The position numbers were made by a program, and so were the translations under genes. From contig NZ_CP189850.1 of NCBI RefSeq assembly GCF_050271975.1, forward strand, positions 1,364,001 through 1,428,000: a stretch of 64,000 nt of DNA, in the 5' to 3' direction. Numbering within the stretch: position 1 is the stretch's first letter; each line of letters begins with the position of its first letter. This stretch comes from Litorimonas sp947503715 (GTDB lineage Bacteria > Pseudomonadota > Alphaproteobacteria > Caulobacterales > Maricaulaceae). Positions 25,837-35,225 of the stretch are shown one piece after another. The notes beneath the pieces were generated by a model, which was not told the DNA's origin, searched no databases, and saw only the letters and a list, made by a program, of their open reading frames with translations.

Positions 25837-27453
25837 GTGGTCCGCGTGCGCCAAAACCAGAGAGCCTCTTTTGACCACGCGTCTGTGATCTTGCCAAACC
25901 TTGTTTGGATGTTTGCGCTGGTCGCAGCTGTGGTCGCCGCAAGCCTGCGTGGCTTCGATAGTCTAACACTCCTACCGATTGCCGCTATAGCGGCAATCCC
26001 TGCATTGATCGGAGTGTTACTCTCACCGGTCATTCAGCGGGAATGGGCGCAAATATTGTTGATGCTGTCTTGGGCTGGACTGGCCCTCATGGCCTGCATT
26101 CTTTTAGGCCTTGTCCCTATGGGCTTACTCTTCATCACCGTTCCCGCCATCGCAATGTTATTCTTCAAGGAAAAATTTGTTGAAGGCCTGATCATCGCTG
26201 TGCTGATCATGGCTATTGTGTTTTTTGCGGGGCGTGCGGGTTCTCTTCCAGACGTTGACTTGATTGATAGTGGCCTTTCAACTTGGGTTAAACAAACGGG
26301 TCTAGCCGCTCTATTGGCCTTTACACTAGCCGCCATGTTTGCCGCCGCAAACCGCAGACAGGCCAAGCCAATCTCTGGTGTAGAGATGCGAGAAACATTT
26401 TGGCGGGACGGCGTCGAAGGTGGGTTGTTCGAATATGACTCTAAAGCGCGCCTGATTGGCACAAATGCTCAGGGGGCAGCGCAATTCTCCGGTGATGTGC
26501 CGGAGTCTTTGGTCGACTTTTTACCCTTGGATCATAGTGACCAAGCCGCACTTGGCGGAAAAATTGAAGCCGCCCGCGAGACAAAGATGCCGCAACTTCT
26601 CCGTATTTCTCATAAGGGGTCGGGCGAACATGCCAGTTATGATATGCGGATTACGCCGCTTCAAAAAGGCGGCTGGCTTGTCCACACACATGACCGTACA
26701 GATGACGAGGCACAGCTGGAGTCCCTGCGTCAGATGGGTGCTTCTGCGGAACGTGACAGCACGGATAAAACGCTCTTCTTCGCCGGTGTCAGTCATGAAC
26801 TTCGAACGCCACTCAACGCGATTATCGGATTTTCTGACATGATGCGCTCGCGTCTCTTCGGGCCTCTACCTGGAAAATATGCAGAATATGCTGACCTTAT
26901 TCATGAAAGCGGACAGCATATGTTGGACTTGATTGGCGATGTGCTTGATCTGTCCAAGGTCGAGGCCGGGCGATATGAGCTCAACTATGATACGTTTGAT
27001 GCCGCGGATGTTATTCGGTCCTCTGTCAAAATGATCCGGCCTGCTGCGGATGCGGCCGAAGTAGCTATCGATATCAATTTGGATTTAGATCAAGCGCTGC
27101 TAATCCAAGCGGATAGGCGGGCTGTGCGTCAAATCTTGCTCAACTTACTCTCAAATGCCGTGAAATTTTCTAATAAGGGCGCGCATGTTGATGTGGATGC
27201 ACAGGCGATTGATGGCGATTTGGAGCTCGCCGTCTCCGACACCGGTATGGGCATGGATGCCGAAGAACTGGCCCGCATTGGAAATCCCTATACGCAGGGT
27301 GAGGGCGGGAAACTTGCTGTCGAGCGTGGAACCGGACTAGGGCTCAGTCTCGTGAAGTCGCTGACGACTCTCCATGGCGGTAAGATGGATATTCAATCAA
27401 AGCCCGGTGATGGCACCCGCGTTAAAATTATTTTACCCTTACAAGCCGACTGA
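25837..27453 (+). CDS. Membrane-bound sensor histidine kinase (PleC/DivJ-like)
   Basis: This 538-aa kinase has an N-terminal region with about six membrane helices (residues 15-175), a PAS-like linker (residues 185-290), a HisKA dimerisation domain with phospho-acceptor His in GVSHELRTPLNAIIGFSDMM, and a HATPase_c domain. The latter has an N box (LLNLLSNAVKFS), a G1 box (VSDTGMGMD) and a G2 box (GTGLGLSLVKSL). The HisKA and following sequence (FGPLPGKYAEYADLIHESGQHMLDLIGDVLDLSKVEAG) is of the PleC/DivJ cell-cycle kinase type of Alphaproteobacteria. No response regulator gene is adjacent, consistent with an orphan kinase acting on a DivK/PleD-like partner. The start is GTG at 25837; a second GTG at 25846 has better ribosome-binding-site spacing. 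Confidence 0.88.
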   Translation: MVRVRQNQRASFDHASVILPNLVWMFALVAAVVAASLRGFDSLTLLPIAAIAAIPALIGVLLSPVIQREWAQILLMLSWAGLALMACILLGLVPMGLLFITVPAIAMLFFKEKFVEGLIIAVLIMAIVFFAGRAGSLPDVDLIDSGLSTWVKQTGLAALLAFTLAAMFAAANRRQAKPISGVEMRETFWRDGVEGGLFEYDSKARLIGTNAQGAAQFSGDVPESLVDFLPLDHSDQAALGGKIEAARETKMPQLLRISHKGSGEHASYDMRITPLQKGGWLVHTHDRTDDEAQLESLRQMGASAERDSTDKTLFFAGVSHELRTPLNAIIGFSDMMRSRLFGPLPGKYAEYADLIHESGQHMLDLIGDVLDLSKVEAGRYELNYDTFDAADVIRSSVKMIRPAADAAEVAIDINLDLDQALLIQADRRAVRQILLNLLSNAVKFSNKGAHVDVDAQAIDGDLELAVSDTGMGMDAEELARIGNPYTQGEGGKLAVERGTGLGLSLVKSLTTLHGGKMDIQSKPGDGTRVKIILPLQAD

Positions 27454-27460
27454 AAATAAA

Positions 27461-27494
27461 AACCCGCCGCGTTCCGGACCGAACGCGACGGGTT
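27461..27494 (-). terminator. Intrinsic terminator of the bcsB-like gene
   Basis: A 14-bp stem with one mismatch (27461-27474 with 27481-27494, loop CGGACC) is followed, on the minus strand, by TTTTTATTTT. This fits termination of the minus-strand gene ending at 27541. There is no T run on the plus side, so the histidine kinase gene is not clearly served. Confidence 0.8.
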
Positions 27495-27540
27495 AACTCC
27501 ATCTGCTGAAAGACGGAAGTTGGTGTTGGGTGCGCTTGGC

Positions 27541-30228
27541 TTAGTGCCTGCCGCCCAGGCGTGAACTCGGACTCGCCATACTCATTAAGAATACCACACT
27601 CATGAAACTGAGGATCAGAAGAATTCCAAACACGGAATATGTACGATCTGCAAATTGAACCACACCTTTCCCGGGCAATCTTTCGATAAGGGATTTGCGG
27701 GCCTTTTGTCCGGAAGGTTTCACACGATTTTGCAAACGATCTGTCCGTCGTTCAATCTCCTTAAGCGACCGCATGGTCATAAGGCTGTCCACCTTATCCT
27801 GGCTCCAACGTCGGGCAGACAACCATTTCGACTTGGTTGCGCGGCGTATGTCTTGGAAAGAGCTCATCTTCGGCGCTGTTAAGACGGGCATATTTAAGTC
27901 AGGCATATCCGGCGTTTCAAATGTGAAACGGCCACGCAAACCTTCTGATGTTTCTACCCTGTCCGCACGTGCTTCCTGAATGTAGCCGCGTTGAGCTTCT
28001 GCCGTCATTGTGACGGGTTTTGCCTCAATTGAGATGTCATGAACCGGCGCTTGCCGTAGGACTAAAGCCTCATTTGCCGGGGCGTCTGCAGTGCGTGTCT
28101 CCGCATTGAAACGGCGCAGGGGATTTGTTGGCCAAGACCATTCCGGCATTTTGACGGTCGGCATTTCAAAATCAGGTAACGTGAAATCGGGGAAATCGAT
28201 ATTTGGAAAATCAAAATCCAATAAACTTGAGCCCTGATTGTCTCTCAACGATACGCCCATGATTGGTTGTGCTGTTTGGGCCATAATCACGGATGATTTA
28301 TTCCATCGGGCCACACCGCCGCGCAGAGCATTCCAGTGATCCGGTTCAATGATTTGACTGGCTACTGTTGTAAATCGCTCAGACGGCGCCGCCGAGATAA
28401 CGCCAATCATCCGACCGGCGCCATTGCCGTAAAGCGCGGCCACGCCGCCCTTTGAAACTTTACGAGAGCCAGATTTTGCCGCCGCATATTGCACGGCAAA
28501 ATCATCCAGACCTGCACTCGCAAATCGCTCAATACCCGATTGCAGAAGGTTTTCGCCTGAGGTCGATTGCCCTTGCAAAGCTTGCTTCAGCGCTTTTGGC
28601 GCAGTCGTCATGTCGCCTAAAACACGGGTTTGGGTTCGCGCCGAGCCGATCACAAGGATATGTCGATCCTGTCCAACGTCGCTGCCTCGCGTATAGTCTG
28701 CCTCTGTCAGGCCTTGACCCGCTGATTTTGCCAGACGCCCTAAAATACGGAGGCTGGCTTCAAATTCGCGTGCCCCACGGGGCAGGGCAATGTAACTCTG
28801 CTGATCTTTAAAGACGCTGCCTGTCGCAGCGAGGCGCGAGAGTTCAGACGCTGGTGACGCATAGGATGTATCGAGCGTTAGCTTTGAGCCCTGACCGACC
28901 ATAAAGTTGGGTTGACTGGCCGTTACAGAAGGACAGGTATATTCCGGCTTGGCGTCCAGTTCCGGCAGCAAGCTCAGAACATTAGATGTTGCGTTTAACT
29001 TGCCTGAGGGAACATCAAAGATAACGGATTTACGACGCCGGTCGAGTTTGGCCGCACCCAGTGTCTCGCCATTTAGCGCAACGCGGAGACGAGATGTCTC
29101 CGCCACATCTTCGGACGAGGCGAGTCGGAGTAGGATTTCGCCGCGCGTATTGGCTGGATCGGTGACGTCAAAACGATAGGTCTTTGCACCTGAAGCCCAG
29201 CTATCATCACTGAAACTGGCAAAACTATCCGTGTCGCCCAGTTCTGCCAATTTGGCTTTGCGGGTCACGACAATGCGGTCAGAATCCAGTCGGGATTGCA
29301 TATCAATTTCGCCAAGACTCGTAATGGGTCGCCGCGCGGATGGCAGGTGTCGGACAGAGAATAGCTTTAGTGTTTCAAGAATATCGGCATCCGTATCCGC
29401 TGTGAAGATAAGCTGTGTCGGGCGGCCTTTCGGAACGAAAACGCGAGACCCTTTGGAATTGAGGATCATAGGATCGTCAGTGTAATCAAACAGGCGGTCG
29501 CGCGTGACCATCAGAACATTAAAGTCTGTCCCGCGATCTGTAACAGAAAACTTCGGAATGTCCGGCGTCCGTAAAGCCAGGCCTTGCGCGGCGAGAGCTT
29601 GCATATCCGTGGCGTCCGGGCCGAATGCGATTAATCCGATACGCTTGGGGGACAGTGCAGGCTGCGCCAAACGCTCTTCGACTTCCCTTAAACTCATATT
29701 GGCTGATCGTGAGCGTCCCGTCATGGAAAGGGTCGAGGCAGATAAATCCACAGACCATTTTCCGTGTGCGGGCATGACGCAATCCGTCCCTGTTGGGGCG
29801 GGGAAAGTAATTTTCAGCGAATTGCGGCGCGAGCGGGCTTTGGCCGGATCGAAAGAGAGTTCCGCCTCGAATCCACGCCCATTTGACATAACGGGAACGG
29901 GCTTGTCGTGATTAAACTGGACTTGCAACGGTGCATGGCCGGGAACACGCGTTAATGGGTCTGCCGCAAGATTGAGTGTAATCGTCGATGTGCGCTCTGA
30001 TGCGGGCAGGTCAAACCAGAGCTGTAAGGTCGGCTGTCGCCAATCCAAGGTCCGTGTCGTCCGATAAATATCGCCCTGTGTTATTTCAGAGAGCGATGCC
30101 GTATAGCTTGTCGCCTCGCCGCGCATATTTTGACGCGTATCGAGATAACTGGCGCCATAGGCGGGCAGGGCCGCAGAGGCGAGAAGTGTCAGCAATGCGG
30201 CTTTCGCCGCTGTAGGATAGTGAAACAT
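27541..30228 (-). CDS. BcsB-like cellulose synthase regulatory subunit, orphan
   Basis: This 895-aa protein has a signal peptide (AAKAALLTLLASAALPAYGA), a large periplasmic region of alternating beta-sandwich/carbohydrate-binding and flavodoxin-like segments, and a C-terminal membrane helix (FGILLILSFMSVVFLMS). This is the layout of BcsB, the periplasmic partner of the cellulose synthase BcsA. The start is the ATG at 30228, with GAGG upstream; an ATG further out would add a tail that masks the signal peptide. No bcsA, bcsC or bcsZ is adjacent, so the catalytic subunit must be elsewhere or the protein serves another glycosyltransferase. Pro/Asp/Met-rich repeats near the C-terminal third (FPDFTLPDFEMPTVKMPEW; MPDLNMPVLTAPKM) are unusual for BcsB. 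Confidence 0.75.
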   Translation of the reverse strand: MFHYPTAAKAALLTLLASAALPAYGASYLDTRQNMRGEATSYTASLSEITQGDIYRTTRTLDWRQPTLQLWFDLPASERTSTITLNLAADPLTRVPGHAPLQVQFNHDKPVPVMSNGRGFEAELSFDPAKARSRRNSLKITFPAPTGTDCVMPAHGKWSVDLSASTLSMTGRSRSANMSLREVEERLAQPALSPKRIGLIAFGPDATDMQALAAQGLALRTPDIPKFSVTDRGTDFNVLMVTRDRLFDYTDDPMILNSKGSRVFVPKGRPTQLIFTADTDADILETLKLFSVRHLPSARRPITSLGEIDMQSRLDSDRIVVTRKAKLAELGDTDSFASFSDDSWASGAKTYRFDVTDPANTRGEILLRLASSEDVAETSRLRVALNGETLGAAKLDRRRKSVIFDVPSGKLNATSNVLSLLPELDAKPEYTCPSVTASQPNFMVGQGSKLTLDTSYASPASELSRLAATGSVFKDQQSYIALPRGAREFEASLRILGRLAKSAGQGLTEADYTRGSDVGQDRHILVIGSARTQTRVLGDMTTAPKALKQALQGQSTSGENLLQSGIERFASAGLDDFAVQYAAAKSGSRKVSKGGVAALYGNGAGRMIGVISAAPSERFTTVASQIIEPDHWNALRGGVARWNKSSVIMAQTAQPIMGVSLRDNQGSSLLDFDFPNIDFPDFTLPDFEMPTVKMPEWSWPTNPLRRFNAETRTADAPANEALVLRQAPVHDISIEAKPVTMTAEAQRGYIQEARADRVETSEGLRGRFTFETPDMPDLNMPVLTAPKMSSFQDIRRATKSKWLSARRWSQDKVDSLMTMRSLKEIERRTDRLQNRVKPSGQKARKSLIERLPGKGVVQFADRTYSVFGILLILSFMSVVFLMSMASPSSRLGGRH

Positions 30229-30335
30229 GGTCCGATGCCTCAAGGTTAAGATGAGGTTACCGACGCAATTAGGATGCCAAATATGGATTTCAGGGTGAAA
30301 AAAAGAAAATGGGTTCACCTGAGAGGTGAGATTTA

Positions 30336-30707
30336 ATGGCGCGATTGAAAACTGAAATTCGGGCGACGGCTCTCTTACGCCGTGCTCAGGGCGCGGGTGC
30401 CTTTGCCGCCGTTTTGCGTCGGGGTGATCCGGATGCGGGGGCGCTCTGGGTTGTGACGCGACAGGGCGGCATATTGCACCGCTATGTCGAACAAATGTCT
30501 ATGAGTGGCGGACGTGAATGGTTTCGCGACGGGCCTTTTACAGAAGACGAACAAACGTTACGCATCAATAAAGCCGTGGACCGCGATCCGGATTTATGGA
30601 TTGTCGAAGTCGAAGACAGTCAAGGCCGCGCGTTTCTCGACGGCGATATCGCTAAACCGGAGACGGCTGCCGAAGCTGCAGCCAAAGCCTTATTCCGAGG
30701 CCGATAA
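30336..30707 (+). CDS. DUF1491 family protein
   Basis: This 123-aa soluble protein has the DUF1491 pattern: RLKTEIRATALLRRAQGAGAFA, a central ALWVVTRQGG, and DPDLWIVEVEDSQGRAFL towards the C-terminus. The family is restricted to Alphaproteobacteria and has no known function; the beta-rich middle suggests a small sandwich fold. The gene is divergent from the bcsB-like gene. Its 3' end overlaps the 3' end of the convergent MATE transporter gene by 56 bp, so the last 18 or so codons of both are coding on opposite strands. Confidence 0.9.
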   Translation: MARLKTEIRATALLRRAQGAGAFAAVLRRGDPDAGALWVVTRQGGILHRYVEQMSMSGGREWFRDGPFTEDEQTLRINKAVDRDPDLWIVEVEDSQGRAFLDGDIAKPETAAEAAAKALFRGR

Positions 30708-32046
30708 AGGCGGCGACCAAGCCCGCGGTCAGACCGTACCAGATGCCCTTGGCCCCGATACCCGTGTGCAGCGCGGTGTAATAGGCGATGGGAAACCCGA
30801 TTAGCCAATAGCTGATGCCTGTTATAATCATGGGCCATGTCACATCGGCCAATCCGCGCAGCAATTGATTGCAGGCGACTTGAACCGCGTCAAAGAACAT
30901 AAAGGCGGCGGCGAGCGGCAGGAAGATGACGACGAAGTCAAAGACCGGCTTTGTGTCGCTGGCGTCCATATCGAAATAAAGGGAGGCCACGATCTTGGGT
31001 ATCAAGGCCACGGGTATGGCAAATATCCCGATCGCGATAACGGATGCCAGAATGGTTGTGGATGTCGCGCGTCGCTCGGCACCATTATTGGCCGCTCCGC
31101 GTGCCAGCCCTATGCGAACCGCGCCTGCCATAGACAGACCATATGGCATCATGAAGGCGGCGGATGCAACATTCAGAGCGATTTGAAATCCTGCCTGCTC
31201 AATGACTCCAACCGCGCCTGCGATGAGGACGCCTGCGTTGAACAACATGCCTTCGAATGTCACAGTGATTGATATCGGCCAGCCGAGTGTGAGTATCTCG
31301 CGCATCCGCTCCCAATCCGGTTTCCATAGATTGGAGAACAGGTCAAAACTCCGCGCCTTATGTTCCCATTTGATATAGGCGACGAAAGCGAAGAAGCTGT
31401 AGATACAAGCGATGGAGGACGCGATACCTGCGCCGATCAACCCCAGTTCCGGTGCGCCCAGATTGCCGAAAATCAGGACCCAGTTCAGCGCGATGTTGAC
31501 CAAAGCTGAACTCGCCACGAGGAAAAACGGCACGATGGTTCGTTCAATCGCCGCGAGGAAATTGCGGAACGACATCACCGCCAATGTGAAAGGCAGGCCG
31601 GGCGCGAGAACCAGCACGTAGCTCTGGGCGAGCGCGGCGACTTGCGGGTCCTGTCCGGCCAATATCATGATTGGTTCTGTCAGAAGTAATAATCCAATGA
31701 TGAGTGGCATCATCAGAAAACAGGCCCAGACCGACATACGCACCGTCCGGCGTATGTCTTTACGCTCGCCGGAGTCGCGCCCCAGGGCTTGGGAGACAAG
31801 CGGCGTCACGGCGGAAATAGGCCCAATCGCGATCATCCAGAGCAAAAAATAGAGCACGGAGCCGATAGCGGCGGCGGCAATCTCTGCCGGACCAATCCGC
31901 CCGATCATCAGCGTATCCGCAATATAGGGTGAAAACTGAACCAATTGCGCCAGCGCCATGGGCACACCGATCGTTAGCAGGGCACGCATTTCGCCGCCCC
32001 AACTTTCCGGCATCGCCGTCTTCACGGATGTGGTCGGTTCCAACAT
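30652..32046 (-). CDS. MATE family efflux transporter
   Basis: This 464-aa inner-membrane protein has twelve hydrophobic segments in two homologous halves. The start region (LTIGVPMALAQLVQFSPYIADTLMIGRIGP) and the mid-protein GWPISITVTFEGMLFNAGVLIAGAVG are typical of the NorM branch of the MATE family, which exports drugs or metabolites using Na+ or H+ gradients. ATG at 32046 is preferred; the frame extends 12 codons upstream without a better ribosome-binding site. It is the last gene of a four-gene minus-strand cluster (ABC ATPase, metalloprotease-like lipoprotein, oxidoreductase, MATE). Its 3' end runs into the DUF1491 gene on the other strand. Confidence 0.92.
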   Translation of the reverse strand: MLEPTTSVKTAMPESWGGEMRALLTIGVPMALAQLVQFSPYIADTLMIGRIGPAEIAAAAIGSVLYFLLWMIAIGPISAVTPLVSQALGRDSGERKDIRRTVRMSVWACFLMMPLIIGLLLLTEPIMILAGQDPQVAALAQSYVLVLAPGLPFTLAVMSFRNFLAAIERTIVPFFLVASSALVNIALNWVLIFGNLGAPELGLIGAGIASSIACIYSFFAFVAYIKWEHKARSFDLFSNLWKPDWERMREILTLGWPISITVTFEGMLFNAGVLIAGAVGVIEQAGFQIALNVASAAFMMPYGLSMAGAVRIGLARGAANNGAERRATSTTILASVIAIGIFAIPVALIPKIVASLYFDMDASDTKPVFDFVVIFLPLAAAFMFFDAVQVACNQLLRGLADVTWPMIITGISYWLIGFPIAYYTALHTGIGAKGIWYGLTAGLVAAFIGLGIRLWLQLRQPSPV

Positions 32047-32094
32047 AGAGGCGCAGCTATAGAGCCGCGCCTGTCTACGCAACTCTTCTTTGGC

Positions 32095-33084
32095 TCAGCG
32101 GGATAGGATGGCGTTGATCGCCGCCATATTGGCAATAGCATCCGCTCCGCCCGTCAGGGCTGCAACGTCCCCGTTCATGACGGATACGACGTGGTCCAAC
32201 TGATAGGCATAGGTCGATCGTTTATAGGTCTCGGGCGAATTCAGTAGGGTTTTCAAATCTTTCTCACCGTCGATCACAGTCGCGATTTCGAACCCTAAAT
32301 GCGGGTTCCAACGATAGGGATGAACAGGGCGCGTCATGCGGGCAGTGCCGCGAGATCCAATCACATCAATATGATTTTCGTAAATCGCGCTGGGCGACAT
32401 ATCGCATTCGAGAAATCCGGGGACGCCGCCGAAATCCAGTTCCGCGACAGACGCCACGGCGACATCATGCGTGTCCTCATAATGATTTTCTGCGGATATG
32501 ACCGTCGGCTCAACGCCCAGCAATGTTCGCATGGCGTGAAGGGGATAACAGCCGAGATCCATGAGCGCGCCGCCGCCCAACTCGCTGATATAGCGTAATT
32601 CGCCGTCGCGGTTCGGGATGTGGACATTAAAGACGCCGCGGATTTCTTCTGTTTTGCCAAGCTTTCCAGAGGCCACCAGAGCTTCGAAATCGAGAAAGGC
32701 GGGATGGTACCGATAATGGAAGGCTTCGATCAGGACTGTTCCGGCTTTTTTGGCTGCGTCCACCATGCGTCGGGCTTCATCAGAATTCATGGCAAAAGGT
32801 TTTTCGCAAAGCACCGCTTTACCATGTTCGGCCGCTAAAAGACTCAACTCACAATGCCGATTGGGGGGCAGGGCATTATAAATAAGATCAATATCATCCC
32901 GCGCTATGAGGGCTTCATAGGAGTTTTCAATATACGGGATGCTATGCTCATTTGCATAGAGTCTGGCTCTTTCCGGGTCGCGGGATGCCACCGCTTGAAT
33001 GATACAGTCCTCGCGCGCGGCGGTGGGTGTAATAATCGCTTTTGGCGCAATTTTCGATGCGCCGAGAAGTCCAATTCTAATCAT
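32095..33084 (-). CDS. Gfo/Idh/MocA family oxidoreductase
   Basis: This 329-aa NAD(P)-dependent dehydrogenase has an N-terminal Rossmann fold (IRIGLLGASKIAPKAI; the usual GxGxxG is altered to GASKIA), the family motif ALLCEKPFAMN-like (KAVLCEKPFAMNSDEA) near residue 95, and the C-terminal substrate domain (GGGALMDLGCYPLHAMRTLLG). Such enzymes act on sugars, inositols or trans-dihydrodiols; the substrate cannot be read from sequence. The start overlaps the stop of the upstream lipoprotein gene by four bases. The position in an operon with an ABC ATPase and a MATE exporter is noted as unusual. Confidence 0.9.
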   Translation of the reverse strand: MIRIGLLGASKIAPKAIITPTAAREDCIIQAVASRDPERARLYANEHSIPYIENSYEALIARDDIDLIYNALPPNRHCELSLLAAEHGKAVLCEKPFAMNSDEARRMVDAAKKAGTVLIEAFHYRYHPAFLDFEALVASGKLGKTEEIRGVFNVHIPNRDGELRYISELGGGALMDLGCYPLHAMRTLLGVEPTVISAENHYEDTHDVAVASVAELDFGGVPGFLECDMSPSAIYENHIDVIGSRGTARMTRPVHPYRWNPHLGFEIATVIDGEKDLKTLLNSPETYKRSTYAYQLDHVVSVMNGDVAALTGGADAIANMAAINAILSR

Positions 33085-33857
33085 GGATCGAGCCTGCCTT
33101 CCGGTGTGACGGGTTTATCATTCGGAAAATCGTTACAGGCACGGCTGCGAAAACGCGAGCCTGAACTGGGGTCGCTAAAGGTCAGGAGACAGTCGAAAAA
33201 CTCGTTTTCCGCCACCCGTTCCTGTTCTTGCAGCCATGTGCATTGCGCGACCGTGCCGACGAGATAGCTGGCCTGATACATATTCGGCGGTGCATTATCA
33301 CGCGCTGCCGTGTCCAGGAAGTGCATCCAGAATTCATCTGCTCGGTCGGAAAGTGTGTGGCTGATTTCATGCGCCAGTGTGTTGATGGCACAGGACCGCT
33401 CCACCATATCTCCCTCAGTGTAGCGCCTGTAATGCATGCGTCCAATTTCGATCTCGCCTTTTGTTTCAGTGTCTGCGCCTGTTCTGGCAAGGTCCGTCGT
33501 CTCATCGCCTCTCAGCACAACGGACGTCTTGGGCCACCAAAGGGACGGAAAAAGGCTGTCATCCGCATGAAGGACATCGCGTAATTCGGCGGTTTGCATG
33601 GCATCCCGCGTTCGTGAGACCCAGACCTGCGGGTAACGTTCCGCTACGCGGGATAGATTATTTTCGAATGGCGCAGAGGTCAGGGTTGAGGTGGTCGTCT
33701 CAATCCAGTTTTGGAGCAGTTCTGCTTCGGGAGAGTTTGGTGCGCCAAGCCGTATATCCGGAGAAAAAGCTGAAATTTCCGGCGGATTTAAATCAGTTTC
33801 GTTTTCAGCCACACATGCAGTCAAACAGATGCCGATGAAAATCCAGACCCACCTCAA
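33081..33857 (-). CDS. Lipoprotein with an HExxH metalloprotease-type motif
   Basis: This 258-aa protein begins with a short hydrophobic signal and a lipobox ending LTAC at residue 15, so it is probably anchored in the membrane facing the periplasm. The central stretch INTLAHEISHTLSD contains HEISH, the zinc-binding and catalytic pattern of many metallopeptidases. A third zinc ligand is not obvious (His or Glu further on, e.g. WMHFLDTAARD). Cysteines at VERSCAIN, AQCTW and FFDCLL may form disulfides. I recognise no named family. It overlaps the ABC ATPase gene upstream and the oxidoreductase gene downstream by four bases each, so it is part of a tightly coupled operon. Confidence 0.65.
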   Translation of the reverse strand: MRWVWIFIGICLTACVAENETDLNPPEISAFSPDIRLGAPNSPEAELLQNWIETTTSTLTSAPFENNLSRVAERYPQVWVSRTRDAMQTAELRDVLHADDSLFPSLWWPKTSVVLRGDETTDLARTGADTETKGEIEIGRMHYRRYTEGDMVERSCAINTLAHEISHTLSDRADEFWMHFLDTAARDNAPPNMYQASYLVGTVAQCTWLQEQERVAENEFFDCLLTFSDPSSGSRFRSRACNDFPNDKPVTPEGRLDP

Positions 33858-34807
33858 GCTGCATCGCCCGCATAGGTCAGCGCCATGAACACATCTTCCA
33901 GATCGGCTTCTTCCGTGCGAAGGTCGGAAATGGAGACTCCCGCATCTTTCACACGATTGAGCAGTCCTGTGACAGAGTCCGTGCCACTGCGATATTCTAT
34001 CACAATGTGTCCGTCATGGGAGAGACTGGCATTCAAATCTGACAGGCTTTCGGGGAGAGCGCTCAATGTGTCCGTTGGCGTAATCCGCAGAACTTTTTTA
34101 TCGAGACGCGAGAGCAGGCTCGTCTTCGGCTCATTCGCGACAATCCGGCCATTATGGATAATCGCAATTTGGTCGCAGAGCGCTTCGGCCTCTTCGAGAT
34201 AATGCGTTGTCAGAATGATCGTCGTGCCCGCCGCGTGCAGTTTCTCGACATAGGCCCAGAGTTGACGGCGAAGCTCGATATCCACACCCGCCGTCGGTTC
34301 ATCCAGAATGAGAACGGGCGGATTATGGACGAGGGCTTTGGCAATCAACAGACGCCGCTTCATTCCGCCGGAGAGCTGGCGGACATAGGCATCGCGTTTA
34401 TCAGCGAGGCCAAGGGCCTCGAGGATTTCCATACTGCGGCGTTCAGCTTTCGGGACGCCGTAATATCCGGCCTGTAATTCCAGTGCCTGAAATGGCGTGA
34501 AAAATACGTCCATCGCAATTTCCTGAGGGACAATGCCAATGGAGGCTCGAGCCTGCCGCGTTTCTGTTGTGATGTCGTAACCGCAAATCGCCGCTGAGCC
34601 AGAGGTCTTATTCACCAGCCCCGCGAGAATATTGATCATGGTCGATTTCCCCGCACCATTCGGGCCGAGCAGGCCAAAGATTGAGCCGCGCGGGATGGTC
34701 AGATCGACGCCATGTAGCGCAATTTTTTCCGGTGCCTTCTTGGACGCGGCATAGGTCTTTTTCAGACCTTTAATTTCAATAGCGGGTGAGGTGTTTGTAG
34801 AGGTCAT
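33854..34807 (-). CDS. ABC transporter ATP-binding protein
   Basis: This 317-aa ATPase is of the drug/NatA-type exporter group. Walker A is GPNGAGKST, the signature is LSGGMKRRLLIAKAL, Walker B is PVLILDEPTAGVD, followed by the switch histidine region TIILTTHYLEEAEALCD. The C-terminal roughly 80 residues form the accessory domain common in this group (DLRTEEADLEDVFMALT at the very end). No permease gene is adjacent, which is odd for this class, since an ABC-2 permease normally follows. The gene starts the minus-strand operon that continues with the HExxH lipoprotein. Confidence 0.9.
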   Translation of the reverse strand: MTSTNTSPAIEIKGLKKTYAASKKAPEKIALHGVDLTIPRGSIFGLLGPNGAGKSTMINILAGLVNKTSGSAAICGYDITTETRQARASIGIVPQEIAMDVFFTPFQALELQAGYYGVPKAERRSMEILEALGLADKRDAYVRQLSGGMKRRLLIAKALVHNPPVLILDEPTAGVDIELRRQLWAYVEKLHAAGTTIILTTHYLEEAEALCDQIAIIHNGRIVANEPKTSLLSRLDKKVLRITPTDTLSALPESLSDLNASLSHDGHIVIEYRSGTDSVTGLLNRVKDAGVSISDLRTEEADLEDVFMALTYAGDAA

Positions 34808-34897
34808 ATTGACCCGACCTTTAGACGTGGCCTAAAGGCCATTGCAATAGAATTGGGTGCGCAAAATTACGCAACCCGCAAATAGGACACTCGGCTC

Positions 34898-35116
34898 ATG
34901 GATAAAGCTCAAACGCCTGGCACGACCCCACTTTCACCCGAAGGTGGAGATATTGTTACTGTTTCAACGCGCCGTGTCATGTGCGAGGGTACCGGCGGTG
35001 CATTGGGTCATCCCCGGACCTATCTGGATATGGGTTCGGACAATACAGTCCGGTGCAAATATTGTGACCGCGTCTTCGCACTTGACCCAAATGCCGCGCC
35101 CGGTGCCGCGCATTAA
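34898..35116 (+). CDS. Zinc-finger CHCC domain protein
   Basis: This 72-aa protein contains the zf-CHCC pattern: Cys in VMCEGTGGALGHPRTYLDM, His in LGHPR, and the pair CKYC near residue 53. The family is related to the NDUFS6/13-kDa accessory subunit of complex I, which binds zinc and helps assemble an Fe-S cluster. In Alphaproteobacteria it is a short stand-alone protein. The gene is divergent from the ABC ATPase and has its own ATG at 34898. Confidence 0.88.
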   Translation: MDKAQTPGTTPLSPEGGDIVTVSTRRVMCEGTGGALGHPRTYLDMGSDNTVRCKYCDRVFALDPNAAPGAAH

Positions 35117-35225
35117 TCTGAATGCCAGCTAAATACGGAGCAGGGGAGGGTTGCGAAAACGCGGCTTCATCTTTTGCACGCCCTCGACAATCCCTATATG
35201 GGGCTCGAGACTAAAGGAGGGGCAA

